Shown: positions 17,225 to 25,990, counted from the stretch's first letter. The stretch is 64,000 nucleotides of DNA from Nocardia sp. NBC_01503 (GCF_036327755.1 NZ_CP109596.1:6076001-6140000), one strand, 5' to 3'. A program made the numbers and translations. The notes: generated from the letters alone by a model not told the origin.

Positions 17225-17715
17225 ATGGAGAGGGTGAGTGCGCCGATGGCGGGACCGACGATGGGGCGATGGTTCACTCCCACTCGACTCTGGCTGGTCC
17301 CGCCGCTGCTCGCCATTGCCGCCGTCGCCACCGGCTGGCTACCGCTGCCCGAGGCGACCGAGATCGTCGCCGACCGTGGCGCACCCATTCTCGGCTTCCT
17401 GATCGCCGCCACCCTGCTCGCCGAACTATCCAGCGTGGCAGGCGTATTCGAGGTGGCGGCCGTGCGGTGTGCCCGGCTCGCCCGGGGCTCGACACCCCTG
17501 CTGTTCCTCCCGGCACCACCACCAACCTCTACGAAATCCTCCTCGGCGTGAACATAGGCCCGCTCATCACCATCTGGGGCTCCCTGGCCACAGTCCTCTG
17601 GGCCGCCCGCTGCCGAGCCCAGGGCCTGATCATCACGCCCCGGGCCTTCGCCGCCATCGCGCTGCCCGGCGTCCCGCTGGTCCTGCTCTGCACCGCCGCC
17701 ACCCTCTACCTCTAG
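17225..17715 (+). pseudogene. Decayed ArsB/SLC13-type membrane permease
   Basis: The first frame encodes the start of an ion permease (RLWLVPPLLAIAAVATGWLP, GAPILGFLIAATLLAELSSV, VRCARLARGSTPLLF). Near 17500-17515 the homology jumps to another frame, with GTTTNLYEILLGVNIGPLI, TIWGSLATVLWAARCRAQG and a last helix ending TAATLYL. In ArsB/NhaD-type transporters these are the N-terminal and the very C-terminal parts. Roughly 250 residues between them are missing and the frame shifts at the junction. The gene is therefore an internal-deletion pseudogene of an arsenite- or cation-type exporter. Its stop overlaps the stop of the convergent STAS gene. Confidence 0.8.
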
Positions 17716-18602
17716 ACGTGATTCAGGCCGGGTTCGCCCGAGCGGGTCACCTCGTAGCCCAGGAGGCGTTCGGCTTCTTCGATGCCGCCCTGGAGGTCGC
17801 CGACGGCGTTCATCTTGGACAGGTCCAGACCGATGGTCACCAGGGTGAGAGCGATATCGGAGGAGAGGCCGGTGATGATGACGCTCGCACCCATCAGGCC
17901 GGAGGCGTCGACGGTTTGGACGAGGTGGTTGGCGACTATCGCATCGATCTCCGGGACACCGGTGATGTCGATGACGATCACCTTGGCGCGGTTGACGCGG
18001 ATCGCGCGCAGGAGTTGTTCGGTGAGCTGGCGGGCGCGCTGGCTGTCGAGCACGCCGATGATGGGCAGGATGAGCAGTTGTTCGCGGACCTGCAGCACCG
18101 GGGTGGAGAGTTCGCGGATCGCCTCCTGCTGCTGGCGGATGATGCGCTCGCGCTCCTCCACGAAGGAGACGCCGACGGTATTGGCGATGCGGTTGGCGGC
18201 GGGCTCGTAGGCATCCAGAATCCGGTTCAGGACAGTCACATCGGATTGGTACTTCTCGAACAGCGAGCGCGCCAGCACATCTCGCAGCAGGAGCACGATG
18301 CCGAGCACCTCGTGCGTCTCCACGCCGCGGGGAATGATGCGCTCGGACAGGTCACGGGCGTAATCCTGAAGCGCCTCAACCGATCCGGTCTCCAGGACCG
18401 CGACATAGTTGTCGTAGACCGATGTCGCCTCGGAGAACATCTCATCGGGCGTCATCGCCGTGAGTAGCTGGGCCGCCCGAATGCGCCGCGCCCACTCCTC
18501 GCGCAGCACCGTCCGGTTCTCCCGAAGATGCATGACGAGCTCGGACAGCAGATCAGTTCGATTTCTTTCGATTTGTTCGGTCGCAGAGGACACGTCGGAC
18601 AC
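17712..18602 (-). CDS. RsbR-type STAS-domain regulator
   Basis: About 296 residues. I prefer the GTG at 18602, preceded by AAAAGG; a GTG at 18629 adds nine residues. The N-terminal RsbRD-like helical domain covers about 150 residues (NLxELVMHLRENRTVLREEW region). The C-terminal STAS domain starts at RELSTPVLQVREQLLILPI and contains VIVIDITGVPEIDAIVANHL and IALTLVTIGLDLS. By comparison with Bacillus RsbRA, both phosphorylatable threonines (in DITGVP and in the ALTLV segment) are present. Such proteins form stressosomes or act as anti-anti-sigma partners. No RsbS, RsbT or RsbX gene is adjacent. A SigF/SigB-type sigma gene lies in this window at 46.4 kb. Confidence 0.88.
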   Translation of the reverse strand: MSDVSSATEQIERNRTDLLSELVMHLRENRTVLREEWARRIRAAQLLTAMTPDEMFSEATSVYDNYVAVLETGSVEALQDYARDLSERIIPRGVETHEVLGIVLLLRDVLARSLFEKYQSDVTVLNRILDAYEPAANRIANTVGVSFVEERERIIRQQQEAIRELSTPVLQVREQLLILPIIGVLDSQRARQLTEQLLRAIRVNRAKVIVIDITGVPEIDAIVANHLVQTVDASGLMGASVIITGLSSDIALTLVTIGLDLSKMNAVGDLQGGIEEAERLLGYEVTRSGEPGLNHV

Positions 18603-18771
18603 CACGGGCCTTTTCGGATCGGCGCCCACCGAACCGGTCGGCGGGGCTGGGCTGAGCCGAACGGGGCCGTTTGCTCGACCCTGTCTGGCGGATCGAAATC
18701 CTATCGCCCGAAGCGCGGACGCGCCGCTCGATCCGCACCCGCGGCGAATCCGCGGCTGTCACCCCGGCGAG

Positions 18772-19515
18772 TCAGCCGCGGCCGAGCAGTGTCCCGCCGT
18801 TGATCTGCAGAATCTGGCCGGTGGTCCAACCGGCTTCCGGGGAGGCGAGATGGGCGATGCCCGCGGCGACTTCGCGGGGGGTTCCGGCCCGGCCGAGCGG
18901 AATCTGCGCGATGCGCTCGGCCTGAAGTTGTGGTGTCAACCGCTCGGACCAGAACTCGGTGGCGGGTACGAAGCCCGGGGCGACGATATTGACGGTGACG
19001 CCCTCGGGGGCGAGCTGCTGCGCCAGCCCCATCGCCCAGCCGTGTAGTGCGGCCTTCGCGGCGCCGTAGGGTCCGTTACCGCGCAGTGCGGCGATCGAAC
19101 TCACCGATACGATGCGGCCGCCGGGTCGTATCAGGTGCGGAATGAGCGCCTCGGTCAACAGCACCGCGGTGATCACGTTCAGCCGGAATGCCTCCGTGTA
19201 CGCCTCCGCGAGCGCGGTCAGGTCGTTCGAGGCGCGGGCGGGATTACCGCCCGCGTTGTTGACCAGGACGTCGATACCCCCGCTCGCCGCGATGTGCTCG
19301 ACGAGCTCGCGCACCTCACGCGGATCGGTGAGGTCGGCGGTCGCGGTCGTGACGCGCTCCGCTCCGACGGCCGAATTGATCTCCTCGGCAGTGGCTTTCA
19401 GGACGGCATCGCGGCGACCGACGATGACCACCGAATCCCCGTCGCCCGCAAGCCGTTCCGTGACCGCTCGCCCTATTCCGGTCCCGCCGCCACTGACCAC
19501 CGCGCGTCGTGTCAT
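18772..19515 (-). CDS. Short-chain dehydrogenase/reductase, FabG-like
   Basis: A 247-residue classical SDR with GGGGAG ahead of its ATG. Motifs are complete: VVSGGGTGIGRAV (cofactor), LVNNAGGNPA (NNAG), VSVSSIAAL (Ser) and YGAAKAALHGWAM (Tyr/Lys), with a C-terminal GQILQINGGTLLGRG. It is a cytoplasmic NAD(P)-dependent reductase or dehydrogenase of a 3-oxoacyl-ACP-reductase type. There is no gene context to identify the substrate. It lies alone, between the STAS gene and a gene-free stretch. Confidence 0.9.
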   Translation of the reverse strand: MTRRAVVSGGGTGIGRAVTERLAGDGDSVVIVGRRDAVLKATAEEINSAVGAERVTTATADLTDPREVRELVEHIAASGGIDVLVNNAGGNPARASNDLTALAEAYTEAFRLNVITAVLLTEALIPHLIRPGGRIVSVSSIAALRGNGPYGAAKAALHGWAMGLAQQLAPEGVTVNIVAPGFVPATEFWSERLTPQLQAERIAQIPLGRAGTPREVAAGIAHLASPEAGWTTGQILQINGGTLLGRG

Positions 19516-19847
19516 CTGTACTCCCCATTACGAACGAATCATGCTCTCGCCGAAACTACTTCATAGATTCCGGGTTTGCCGCGACAACGTTCACCGGCAC
19601 CGCACCCGGCTGCCCGCTCTCGGCGATATCCAGAACGCGACGCCCGTGTCCGAAAAACGAATCATGTTCACCCGCAGCGCATTCGACGGCCACCGTCGGC
19701 CGGATACTGGGTTCACGGCCTGCTCGAACGGGTTACTGCGTCCATGCACCCCCGGCAAACGGCAGTTCCCAGGTCGGGCCCCGCAGGACCGCCACCCCTC
19801 GTTTCGGCCTGCGGGGCCAATTCCCCCCCTTGATGACGTTTGCCAGG
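19516..19847. other. Intergenic region (332 bp) between SDR and deacetylase genes
   Basis: No supported gene. The left end must hold the SDR promoter. The right part carries the long hairpin at 19777-19818. The string AACGAATCATG occurs twice about 120 bases apart (near 19532 and 19656), an unexplained direct repeat. Confidence 0.5.
19777..19818 (-). terminator. Long hairpin, probable terminator of the deacetylase gene
   Basis: GGCCCCGCAGG and CCTGCGGGGCC are perfect 11-bp complements with a 20-base loop, starting 30 bases beyond the stop of the reverse-strand deacetylase gene. Read in that direction, no U-tract follows. Confidence 0.6.
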
Positions 19848-21200
19848 TCAGTCGGAGAGCACGGTCAACGCTCCGGTTGAGGCGTTCCACAGGATCGCGC
19901 CATGCGCGAAGTCGCTCCGCCGCCCGCCGTCGACGCTGTACTCGTCGCCGGTGGGAAGACCCAAAGTGCTTCCGGTGCCGCCGAGTTGAAGATAGCGGCC
20001 CAGGATCGCCCCGTGCACCTCATGCGCGGCGGTGGCGGCGGACCAGTAGATATTGCCGCCCTGGAACTGTGATGCCCGCCCGCCGGTCACGCCGACCTCG
20101 TCCGATACCGGGTAGCCGAGGAATCCGCGCTCCCATCCGAGTGTGGACCACCTGTCCCGGATCGCTCCGTACACCGTGTGTGATCCGCTCGCCGGGCTCC
20201 AATAGATGGAGCCACCCTGGAAGTGGTTGTACCGCCCGATTCCGTCGGGTGTGCCGGTCTCATCCGTTCGCGGGTATCCCAGGAACGAGGTCACCGAGCC
20301 GAGCCCGATGTAGGTCCCGGCGATCGCCCCGTGCACCTCGAACGCGCCGATGTCATTGCGCCAGTAGACGCGGCCGCCGTCGAACCACTGCACCGCACTC
20401 GTTCCGGCCGTGGTGGCGACCATCTCACCCGAGCGCGGGACGCCGAGCGCGCAGGACTGCGCGCCCAGTGCGGCGTACTTGGCTCCGATCAGTCCCTTGG
20501 TGACCGAACGGTACGGGTCGTTGAAGCCATAGCCCATGCCGCGCAGGGTCGAGATGATCGACGGCAACGCCGCGGTATCGGTCGAGTCATTGCTCAAATG
20601 CATCACGATCGTCGCACCCGGCACCGTGTACTGGCGTACCCGCGACAGGATGGTGTCCAGGCTCGCGCCCTCGTATCCCGTTGTGTCGAATGTCCAGTCG
20701 TAGTTGAGGTAGTAGCCGCGCGCGGCCAGATCGGCGTTGACGCCCGCATCCAGATATCCATCGCGATACGGCGCGCGGAACCAGCCCGCCGAGGTGTAGC
20801 CCAGCCGGTTGAACGCGGCCTCCGCCCTGTCCAATTCCGCCCAGCGGTCCGCTCGGGACAGCTGAGTGAAATAGGGGTGGTCGTAGCTGTGGTTGATGAG
20901 CTTGTGCCCGGCGGACAGCAGGGTTCGCGTCTGGTCCGGGTACTTCTCCACATAGCGTCCGGTGAGTGAGAACGCCGCGGTGACCGCGTTGTCCCGCAGA
21001 ATGCGCAGCACCTCTTCCGGATTGCCCGGACTCCACCAGTCCGCGTCGAAGGTGAGGGTCACGTTCTTGGTCGTGGTGTCGTAGGCCCGGGTGAACACCG
21101 TCGCCGCCGAGGGCGGCGCGTCGGCCGCCGATGCGGTGTACGGCACGAACGCCAGCACGACTGCCGTCGCCAGCGCCGCGATTCTGCTGACCGTCTTCAT
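19848..21200 (-). CDS. Secreted polysaccharide deacetylase with LGFP repeats
   Basis: About 450 residues. The ATG at 21200 is preceded by GAGGGTGGG. The signal peptide is KTVSRIAALATAVVLAFVPY, ending near TASAAD. A NodB deacetylase domain follows (about 40-225): LTFDADWW (metal motif 1, with Ala-Asp-Trp after the first Asp), INHSYDHPYF (metal HxxxH) and WFRAPYRDG (motif 3). The C-terminal half holds four LGFP-type repeats, each with an L-G-x-P or LGYP segment and a G-x-I-Y-W strand (for example SFLGYPRTDE and FQGGSIYWSPA). LGFP repeats are thought to anchor proteins in the mycolate/arabinogalactan cell wall, so this enzyme probably acts on wall polysaccharide outside the cell. It is divergent from the stress-protein cluster. 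Confidence 0.92.
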   Translation of the reverse strand: MKTVSRIAALATAVVLAFVPYTASAADAPPSAATVFTRAYDTTTKNVTLTFDADWWSPGNPEEVLRILRDNAVTAAFSLTGRYVEKYPDQTRTLLSAGHKLINHSYDHPYFTQLSRADRWAELDRAEAAFNRLGYTSAGWFRAPYRDGYLDAGVNADLAARGYYLNYDWTFDTTGYEGASLDTILSRVRQYTVPGATIVMHLSNDSTDTAALPSIISTLRGMGYGFNDPYRSVTKGLIGAKYAALGAQSCALGVPRSGEMVATTAGTSAVQWFDGGRVYWRNDIGAFEVHGAIAGTYIGLGSVTSFLGYPRTDETGTPDGIGRYNHFQGGSIYWSPASGSHTVYGAIRDRWSTLGWERGFLGYPVSDEVGVTGGRASQFQGGNIYWSAATAAHEVHGAILGRYLQLGGTGSTLGLPTGDEYSVDGGRRSDFAHGAILWNASTGALTVLSD

Positions 21201-21347
21201 GAAACCCACCCTCACGCGCAACCGCCGGAACTTGATTCACAGTGCGCGCTCCGGTGGTTCCGGCGTCAGGGCAGGAGGTCCCGAGTCGAGCGGACATCGG
21301 TCGTTCGCGCCGCGCGCATAGTTCTGTGCCCATGTCCCGCGGACGGG

Positions 21348-21361
21348 GTGACCTTGGTCTC
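21348..21361. promoter_or_regulatory. DosR/DevR-box-like palindrome upstream of universal stress gene
   Basis: GTGACCTTGGTCTC matches 10 of 14 positions of the mycobacterial DosR core GGGACTWWAGTCCC and keeps the dyad GACC..GGTC. It lies 61 bases before the strong ATG at 21423 of the universal stress gene. It is weaker than the copy at 25840 and is supported mainly by recurrence in this block. Confidence 0.45.
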
Positions 21362-21393
21362 TGGGATGGGCCGTGCACCGCGCGGGATGCTCG

Positions 21394-22326
21394 ATGCAAC
21401 AGCACGCTCAGGAGGCTTTCCCATGGCTGACAACGCGATTCACGCGTCGAATCCGAATAGTTTCCCCCATCGTCGTCGCGGTCGACGGGTCGGTCACGTC
21501 CTATCAGGCGGTCGCCTGGGCGGCGGTCGAGGCGCGGCTGCGGCATTGCCCGCTGCACATCATCACCTCGTACGCCATCCCGAACGGCACCACCGGCAGG
21601 ACCGCGGTGAGCGGAGACGAGCTGGCCTGGCTGCGCCGAGACGGCGCCCGGGTACTCACGGAGGCCGAACGTACCGCCGAGACGGCCGCCCGGGGCGACA
21701 CGCTCGCCATCACCACCGAGTTCACCCTCGAGCTGATCACGCCCACGCTGATCGCCCGTTCGAAGCGGGCGCGCCTGCTGGTGGTCGGCAATCGCGGTCG
21801 CGGAGCCATCCGCCGGGCGGTACTCGGTTCGGTGAGCTCTGCGGTGACCCGGCACGCGCACTGCCCGGTGGTGGTCGTGCACGAGGTGGCCGAGACCGGC
21901 TCGATGTCGCTCGCCCAACCCGTGGTGGTCGGTGTCGACGGCACCGAGAACAGCCTTCCCGCCGTCGAATCGGCGTTCCAGGAGGCCTCGCTGCGGCAGG
22001 TCGGTGTGATCGCCGTGCACGCGTGGAGCGATACCACCGGATACGACCTGCCCGCCGTGGACTGGAATCGCATTCGGGACACCGAGGAGGCTCTGCTGAG
22101 CGAAAGCCTGGCCGGCCTCGGGGAGAAGTATCCGGAGGTGCCGGTCCAGCGCTTCGTGGCCCGCGATACCCCGGTGCGGGCCCTGCTCGAACATGCGGAC
22201 CGGGCCCAGCTGCTGGTGGTCGGCTCGCACGGTCGCGGTGGTTTCGCCGGGCTGCTGCTCGGTTCGACGAGTACCGCACTGCTGCACTTGGCGGATTGCC
22301 CCGTGCTCGTGGTGCGCCAAGACTGA
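21394..22326 (+). CDS. Universal stress protein (two UspA domains), 5' end frameshifted
   Basis: Two tandem Usp domains: PIVVAVDGSVTSYQAVAWAA to HAHCPVVVVHE, and QPVVVGVDGTENSLPAVESA to HLADCPVLVVRQD. The ATP-binding GxxGxRGxGxxxxxxxGS motifs are seen as VGNRGRGAIRRAVLGS and VGSHGRGGFAGLLLGS. The natural start looks like ATG 21423 (AGGAGG nine bases upstream; MADNAIHASNPNSF), but that frame leaves the Usp frame at a run of five C at 21464-21468. One C fewer would join NSF directly to PIVVAVDG. As written, the Usp frame can only start at ATG 21394 or GTG 21373, with a poor leader. This is a recent frameshift, a sequencing error, or a true alternative start. The next gene follows with a good ribosome-binding site. 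The cluster resembles a DosR-type dormancy regulon. Confidence 0.85.
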   Translation: MQQHAQEAFPWLTTRFTRRIRIVSPIVVAVDGSVTSYQAVAWAAVEARLRHCPLHIITSYAIPNGTTGRTAVSGDELAWLRRDGARVLTEAERTAETAARGDTLAITTEFTLELITPTLIARSKRARLLVVGNRGRGAIRRAVLGSVSSAVTRHAHCPVVVVHEVAETGSMSLAQPVVVGVDGTENSLPAVESAFQEASLRQVGVIAVHAWSDTTGYDLPAVDWNRIRDTEEALLSESLAGLGEKYPEVPVQRFVARDTPVRALLEHADRAQLLVVGSHGRGGFAGLLLGSTSTALLHLADCPVLVVRQD

Positions 22327-22358
22327 GCGATCGCTCGAAAGATTCAGGAGGACAAGCG

Positions 22359-22946
22359 ATGTCGCGCAAAAGTGCACTGTTCGTCCGTAGCTGGCGGATG
22401 CGGCCGTGGAATACCAACCCACTGATGCGGGGATCCGACCGGCTCGAAGGGGTACTGCGCCTGCTGGTGATCGGGGTCATGCTGGCCATGGTCTCGATCG
22501 CGGGCGCCGTCGGCACTGCCGGTTATTCCGGTGCGGTGGAACGCATCCGATCCGAGAACGCCGCGAAGGTGGCGGTTTCGGCCACCGTCCTGGCCGAGCC
22601 GGTGGAGGCCGCGTCCAACGGGCCCTATCGCAAACCCGATTTCCAAGCGCCGGTGCGCTGGTCTCGCAATGGCGAATCAGGCTCGGCCACGGTGACCGTG
22701 GCGGAAAAAACGCCGGTCGGCTCCGAGGTGAGGGTATGGCTCGGCGCCGACGGCAAGCCCGGCGATCCGCCACAGCCGCCCTCGGTGGCGGTGAGCGCCG
22801 GCATCGGCGCCGGGCTCGCGGTACTGATGCTGACCTGGATCGGCGGCCTGCTGCTCGTCTGGTCCGTCAACCGGCTGCTCGCCCAGCGGCGCGCTGCCCA
22901 GTGGGACGCCGAGTGGCGGAGCATCGGCCGCCCCATCGGCACCTGA
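22359..22946 (+). CDS. Rv1733c-like two-span membrane protein
   Basis: A 195-residue protein with CAGGAGG before ATG 22359. Two membrane helices (LLVIGVMLAMVSIAGAVGTA near residue 35, and GAGLAVLMLTWIGGLLLVWS near the C-terminus) flank an extracytoplasmic domain of about 100 residues. It keeps the family pattern of an N-terminal RxxRMRPWNxNPLMRxSDRxE and a late RLLxxRRxAQWDxEW. In Mycobacterium tuberculosis the homologue Rv1733c belongs to the DosR dormancy regulon; its function is unknown. It starts 33 bases after the universal stress gene, so the two form an operon. Confidence 0.88.
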   Translation: MSRKSALFVRSWRMRPWNTNPLMRGSDRLEGVLRLLVIGVMLAMVSIAGAVGTAGYSGAVERIRSENAAKVAVSATVLAEPVEAASNGPYRKPDFQAPVRWSRNGESGSATVTVAEKTPVGSEVRVWLGADGKPGDPPQPPSVAVSAGIGAGLAVLMLTWIGGLLLVWSVNRLLAQRRAAQWDAEWRSIGRPIGT

Positions 22947-23011
22947 CGCTCGGTGTGGCGAGGTCCGTGTGGGACTCCATTCGGTGGCGGCGCCGAATGG
23001 CCACGCGGACA

Positions 23012-23025
23012 GGGACTTTCGATTC
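23012..23025. promoter_or_regulatory. DosR-box-like half-site upstream of the FMN-fold/membrane fusion gene
   Basis: GGGACTTTCGATTC has a perfect left half of the DosR core (GGGACTTT) and a degenerate right half. It ends 70 bases before the start codon. On its own it would be weak evidence; it gains weight from the copies at 21348, 25840, 27816 and 28098. Confidence 0.4.
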
Positions 23026-23095
23026 TGTTGCCGCCGAACCCGCCGGCGCAGCATCGAGGTATGGCACGAATCGATGCACTGATCCCGCGGAGGTC

Positions 23096-24130
23096 ATGGT
23101 GACAACGAAGTACGAGGCCCCAGGATTCGGCGCGTCGGTGATGTTGCTGGCATTGCGACTACCGACCGGACTTGGGCACGCGGTAGGTGAATTACGTTAC
23201 GAGGGAAGGCGTTCGGGGCGTCATATCGCCCTCCCCGTACTACCGGTCAGGATGGAGGACAATGTGGTCGTCCGGGTGGGAGATGCCGCCGAGAAGACGT
23301 GGTGGCGTAACTTCCGATCTCCGCATCCGGTCTCGATCCGGATCGACGGAGAATGGCTCAGCGGCATCGGCCGGGCGGTGTTCCCGGGAACCATCGAGCA
23401 CGAGGAAGTGGAGGCGGCCTATCAGCAGGGACGCCCGCGAACGCAATCGTCCTCGGCCGACCCCTATGTCGTGATCGAGCCTGCCGGGCACGAGCCTGTC
23501 GGATCACTGCGCAGACTGCGGCGACTGTGGTTCGGCCGGGTCACACTGGGAGAATTTCTCGGCTTCCTGGCTCCCGCGGTCGCGGGGACGCTGACCGTCG
23601 ACGCGGGCGCGGCCACGACCATGGTCGCCATGCTCACGGCCGGATTGATCGAGGGCAGCGTGCTCGGCTTCTTCCAAGCACGAGTACTGCGCACCATGCT
23701 GTCCCGGTTGCGGATTCGCGACTGGACAGCGGCCACGGCCGCGGGCGGGGTGGTCGCCTGGTCGGTCGGTCTGCTGCCGATGCTGCTGGGGGAGCGTGCC
23801 ACCGGCTGGCCGATGTGGGCACAGGTCCCGGCGGTAGCGGCGGGAGCACTGATCATGGTGTTCGCGCTGGGCATCATGCAGTGGACGGTCCTGCGACGCT
23901 TCACCGATCGTGCGGTGCTCTGGGTTTGGGGCTCGGCGGTCGCGTGGGTCGCGGGCCTGACCGCGTTCACCGCGGTGACTACGCCGCTGTGGCAGCCCGG
24001 GCAATCCGCGCCGCTGGTGGTGTTGATCGGCGTACTCGGCGGGTTGGTCATGGCCGCCGTGGTGGCGGCGGTGACCGGCGCCTTCCTGACTTGCGTACTG
24101 GCGCCGGGACATCCGCGGTCCCTGGAATGA
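23096..24130 (+). CDS. F420/FMN-type split-barrel protein fused to a multi-span membrane domain
   Basis: About 344 residues (ATG 23096, or GTG 23099 with better spacing from GGAGG). Residues 1-130 look like the DUF385/PNPOx split-barrel nitroreductase family: LPTGLGHAVGELRYEGRRSG, HIALPVLPVRM, WWRNFRSPHPVSIRI, and a C-terminal DPYVVIEPAG. The remaining 200 residues contain about six hydrophobic helices (for example FLGFLAPAVAGTLTVDAG and AAVVAAVTGAFLTCVLAPG). Fusion of the flavin-fold domain to a membrane domain is unusual. DUF385 proteins use F420H2 or FMN and are found in dormancy responses. A DosR-like half-site lies upstream. Confidence 0.75.
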   Translation: MVTTKYEAPGFGASVMLLALRLPTGLGHAVGELRYEGRRSGRHIALPVLPVRMEDNVVVRVGDAAEKTWWRNFRSPHPVSIRIDGEWLSGIGRAVFPGTIEHEEVEAAYQQGRPRTQSSSADPYVVIEPAGHEPVGSLRRLRRLWFGRVTLGEFLGFLAPAVAGTLTVDAGAATTMVAMLTAGLIEGSVLGFFQARVLRTMLSRLRIRDWTAATAAGGVVAWSVGLLPMLLGERATGWPMWAQVPAVAAGALIMVFALGIMQWTVLRRFTDRAVLWVWGSAVAWVAGLTAFTAVTTPLWQPGQSAPLVVLIGVLGGLVMAAVVAAVTGAFLTCVLAPGHPRSLE

Positions 24131-24167
24131 ATCGGCCCCGGTGCGTCGGCTATCGCCGGGGAGCCGT

Positions 24168-25742
24168 TCAGCGCGGTAGCGCCGCGCGCACGCCCCGGGC
24201 TATCCAGCCGCCGGTGGCCAATCCGGCCATGGCCGGGAGCCAACTGCGCGGCGGCGGTGGCGCGACGGCCGCGGTGAGTTGATCGAGCATATCGCGGCGG
24301 CGCAGTGCATCCGCGAGTTCGATGACCATATCGGGCAGGTCCAGTGCCAGCCCGAGATAGTCGATGCGCTGTTCGGAGAGGGTGGCCCACAGGTTCGACG
24401 GTGTCGGCAGCAGGGATATGAGCAGTTGTGGCAGCAGCGGGCGGAACAACACCGACAGATCCAGTTCGGGCCGCACCACGCGGGCGGTGGATTCCAGGGT
24501 GACCAGCGCACGGCACAGCAGCATCAGCTCACGCGGGAATACGATGCCGAACGCCCCGCCGAGTCCGAGATCGCGCAATAGCAATTGCGCTGCGGTCATA
24601 CCGGATTCGGCCTCGTACCAATCCTCGACGAGTTCGGCTACGGCGTCACGGAATCCGCGCGGATCCGCGCCGGGGCGCAGCGTGGACATGCGCAGCAGTT
24701 GGGTGCCGACGGCGTTGTAGTCGCCGCCGATCAGCGCGAGCAACATCAGCCCCATTCGACGGCGCTGGGTGCGGTCCAGACGGCCGAACATGCCGAAATC
24801 GATGAGACACACCCGGTTTCCAGGCAGCAGCAGGATATTGCCCGGATGCGGATCGGCATGGAACAGGCCGTCGGTGAACAGTTGCCGCACCATCCAGCTG
24901 GCGCCGGCGGCCAGCACCCGGTCCGGGTCTATCCCGGCGGTGGTCAGCGTGGCGGCCGGAGCGGGCGCCATCCCGTCGATGAAGTCCGTGGTCAGCACCC
25001 GGGAAGTGCTGAGCGAGCGGTGTACCGCGGGCACCACCAGCCGCTTGTCGTGTGCCGCATTGCGCCGGATCTGCTCGGAAACCGTTGCTTCCCGATGGAA
25101 ATCGAGCTCGCGAGTGGTGTACGTGGTGAGCTCGTCGATGGCCTCGGTGGGCCGGAAGGCGAGTGCGCCGGGCCGGTGCAGCTCGACTTTGCCTGCGGCC
25201 CAGCGCAAGAGCGCGAGGTCACTCGCCACCAGTCGGTCGATATCGGGCCGCTGCACCTTGACCGCCACCGTGCGGCCGTCGCGCAGCCGAGCCCGATGTA
25301 CCTGCGAGAGCGAGGCCGCCGCGAACGGCAGCGACTCGAAGTCCGCGAACAGCCGGTGGATCGGCGCCCGCAGTTCGGTTTCGATAATGGCCTGTGCGGT
25401 ATCGGAGTCGAACGGCAGCGCATGGGTCTGCAAGCGTTGCAGGGCCTGTGCATACGGGAGTGGTAGATAGTCGGGGCGCAGCGCGAGCATCTGCCCGGCC
25501 TTGACGAAGGTCGGCCCGAGTTGTTCGAGCACCTCCCGAATCCGTTCCGGCAGTGGTCGTTCCAGCGCCATATGATGTTCGCACTGACTGAATCCGGCCG
25601 CACAGTGCAGTCGGCAGCGCAGCGAACCACACTCGCGCACGCCCAATGCGTCCGACAGCCAATCGGTTTCGCCCCGCCACAGCACCCGGGTGATCTGCGT
25701 GATCCGAGTCATCCGGTCCCGGTACCCGACGTGTGAGTTCAT
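24168..25742 (-). CDS. ABC1/UbiB-family atypical kinase
   Basis: A 524-residue protein starting at ATG 25742 with GGAGGACAC upstream; the longer open frame to 26222 is not needed. UbiB hallmarks are present in order: LGPTFVKAGQMLALRPDYLP (KxGQ motif), LSQVHRARLRDGRTVAVKVQ (Ala-rich loop and Lys), TRELDFHREA (ExD), HADPHPGNILLLPG and CLIDFGMFGRLD. The last 60 residues contain one or two hydrophobic segments (WLPAMAGLATGGWIARGV). These ATPases support quinone biosynthesis and lipid homeostasis at the membrane. The gene is divergent from an atypical pyruvate kinase, and a near-perfect DosR box sits between them. Confidence 0.92.
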   Translation of the reverse strand: MNSHVGYRDRMTRITQITRVLWRGETDWLSDALGVRECGSLRCRLHCAAGFSQCEHHMALERPLPERIREVLEQLGPTFVKAGQMLALRPDYLPLPYAQALQRLQTHALPFDSDTAQAIIETELRAPIHRLFADFESLPFAAASLSQVHRARLRDGRTVAVKVQRPDIDRLVASDLALLRWAAGKVELHRPGALAFRPTEAIDELTTYTTRELDFHREATVSEQIRRNAAHDKRLVVPAVHRSLSTSRVLTTDFIDGMAPAPAATLTTAGIDPDRVLAAGASWMVRQLFTDGLFHADPHPGNILLLPGNRVCLIDFGMFGRLDRTQRRRMGLMLLALIGGDYNAVGTQLLRMSTLRPGADPRGFRDAVAELVEDWYEAESGMTAAQLLLRDLGLGGAFGIVFPRELMLLCRALVTLESTARVVRPELDLSVLFRPLLPQLLISLLPTPSNLWATLSEQRIDYLGLALDLPDMVIELADALRRRDMLDQLTAAVAPPPPRSWLPAMAGLATGGWIARGVRAALPR

Positions 25743-25839
25743 TGTGTCCTCCGTGCTCACCATCACCCCGGTGGTGGCGCGTGGATAGGGCCATTGGTGT
25801 TCGATTCGGGGGCACCTGGTCAGCTGGCCCGCCCCCTCG

Positions 25840-25853
25840 GGACTTTGGTCCCC
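25840..25853. promoter_or_regulatory. Near-perfect DosR/DevR box between UbiB and pyruvate kinase genes
   Basis: GGGACTTTGGTCCC matches 13 of 14 positions of the mycobacterial DosR core GGGACTWWAGTCCC, with C on both flanks as the extended consensus expects. It lies 98 bases from the UbiB start and 137 bases from the pyruvate kinase start, in the middle of the divergent intergenic region, so it could serve both. Confidence 0.65.
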
Positions 25854-25990
25854 GGTTCGATGGTCTTGTGCCCTGCATGCGGCGGCAGCGACAGGCGATC
25901 CTGAAGGGGCTGAAAGGTGTTGCCGTGCAACGTGGGACGTGCCGCATGTAATGAGATTCGATGGTTTTCTGCCGATTCCGGGGTGGCGGG

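Noticed and set aside
20587..22422. A 611-codon reverse-strand frame spanning the deacetylase and universal stress genes
   Set aside because: Shadow of two genuine genes; composition is not protein-like and both other frames carry clear domains.
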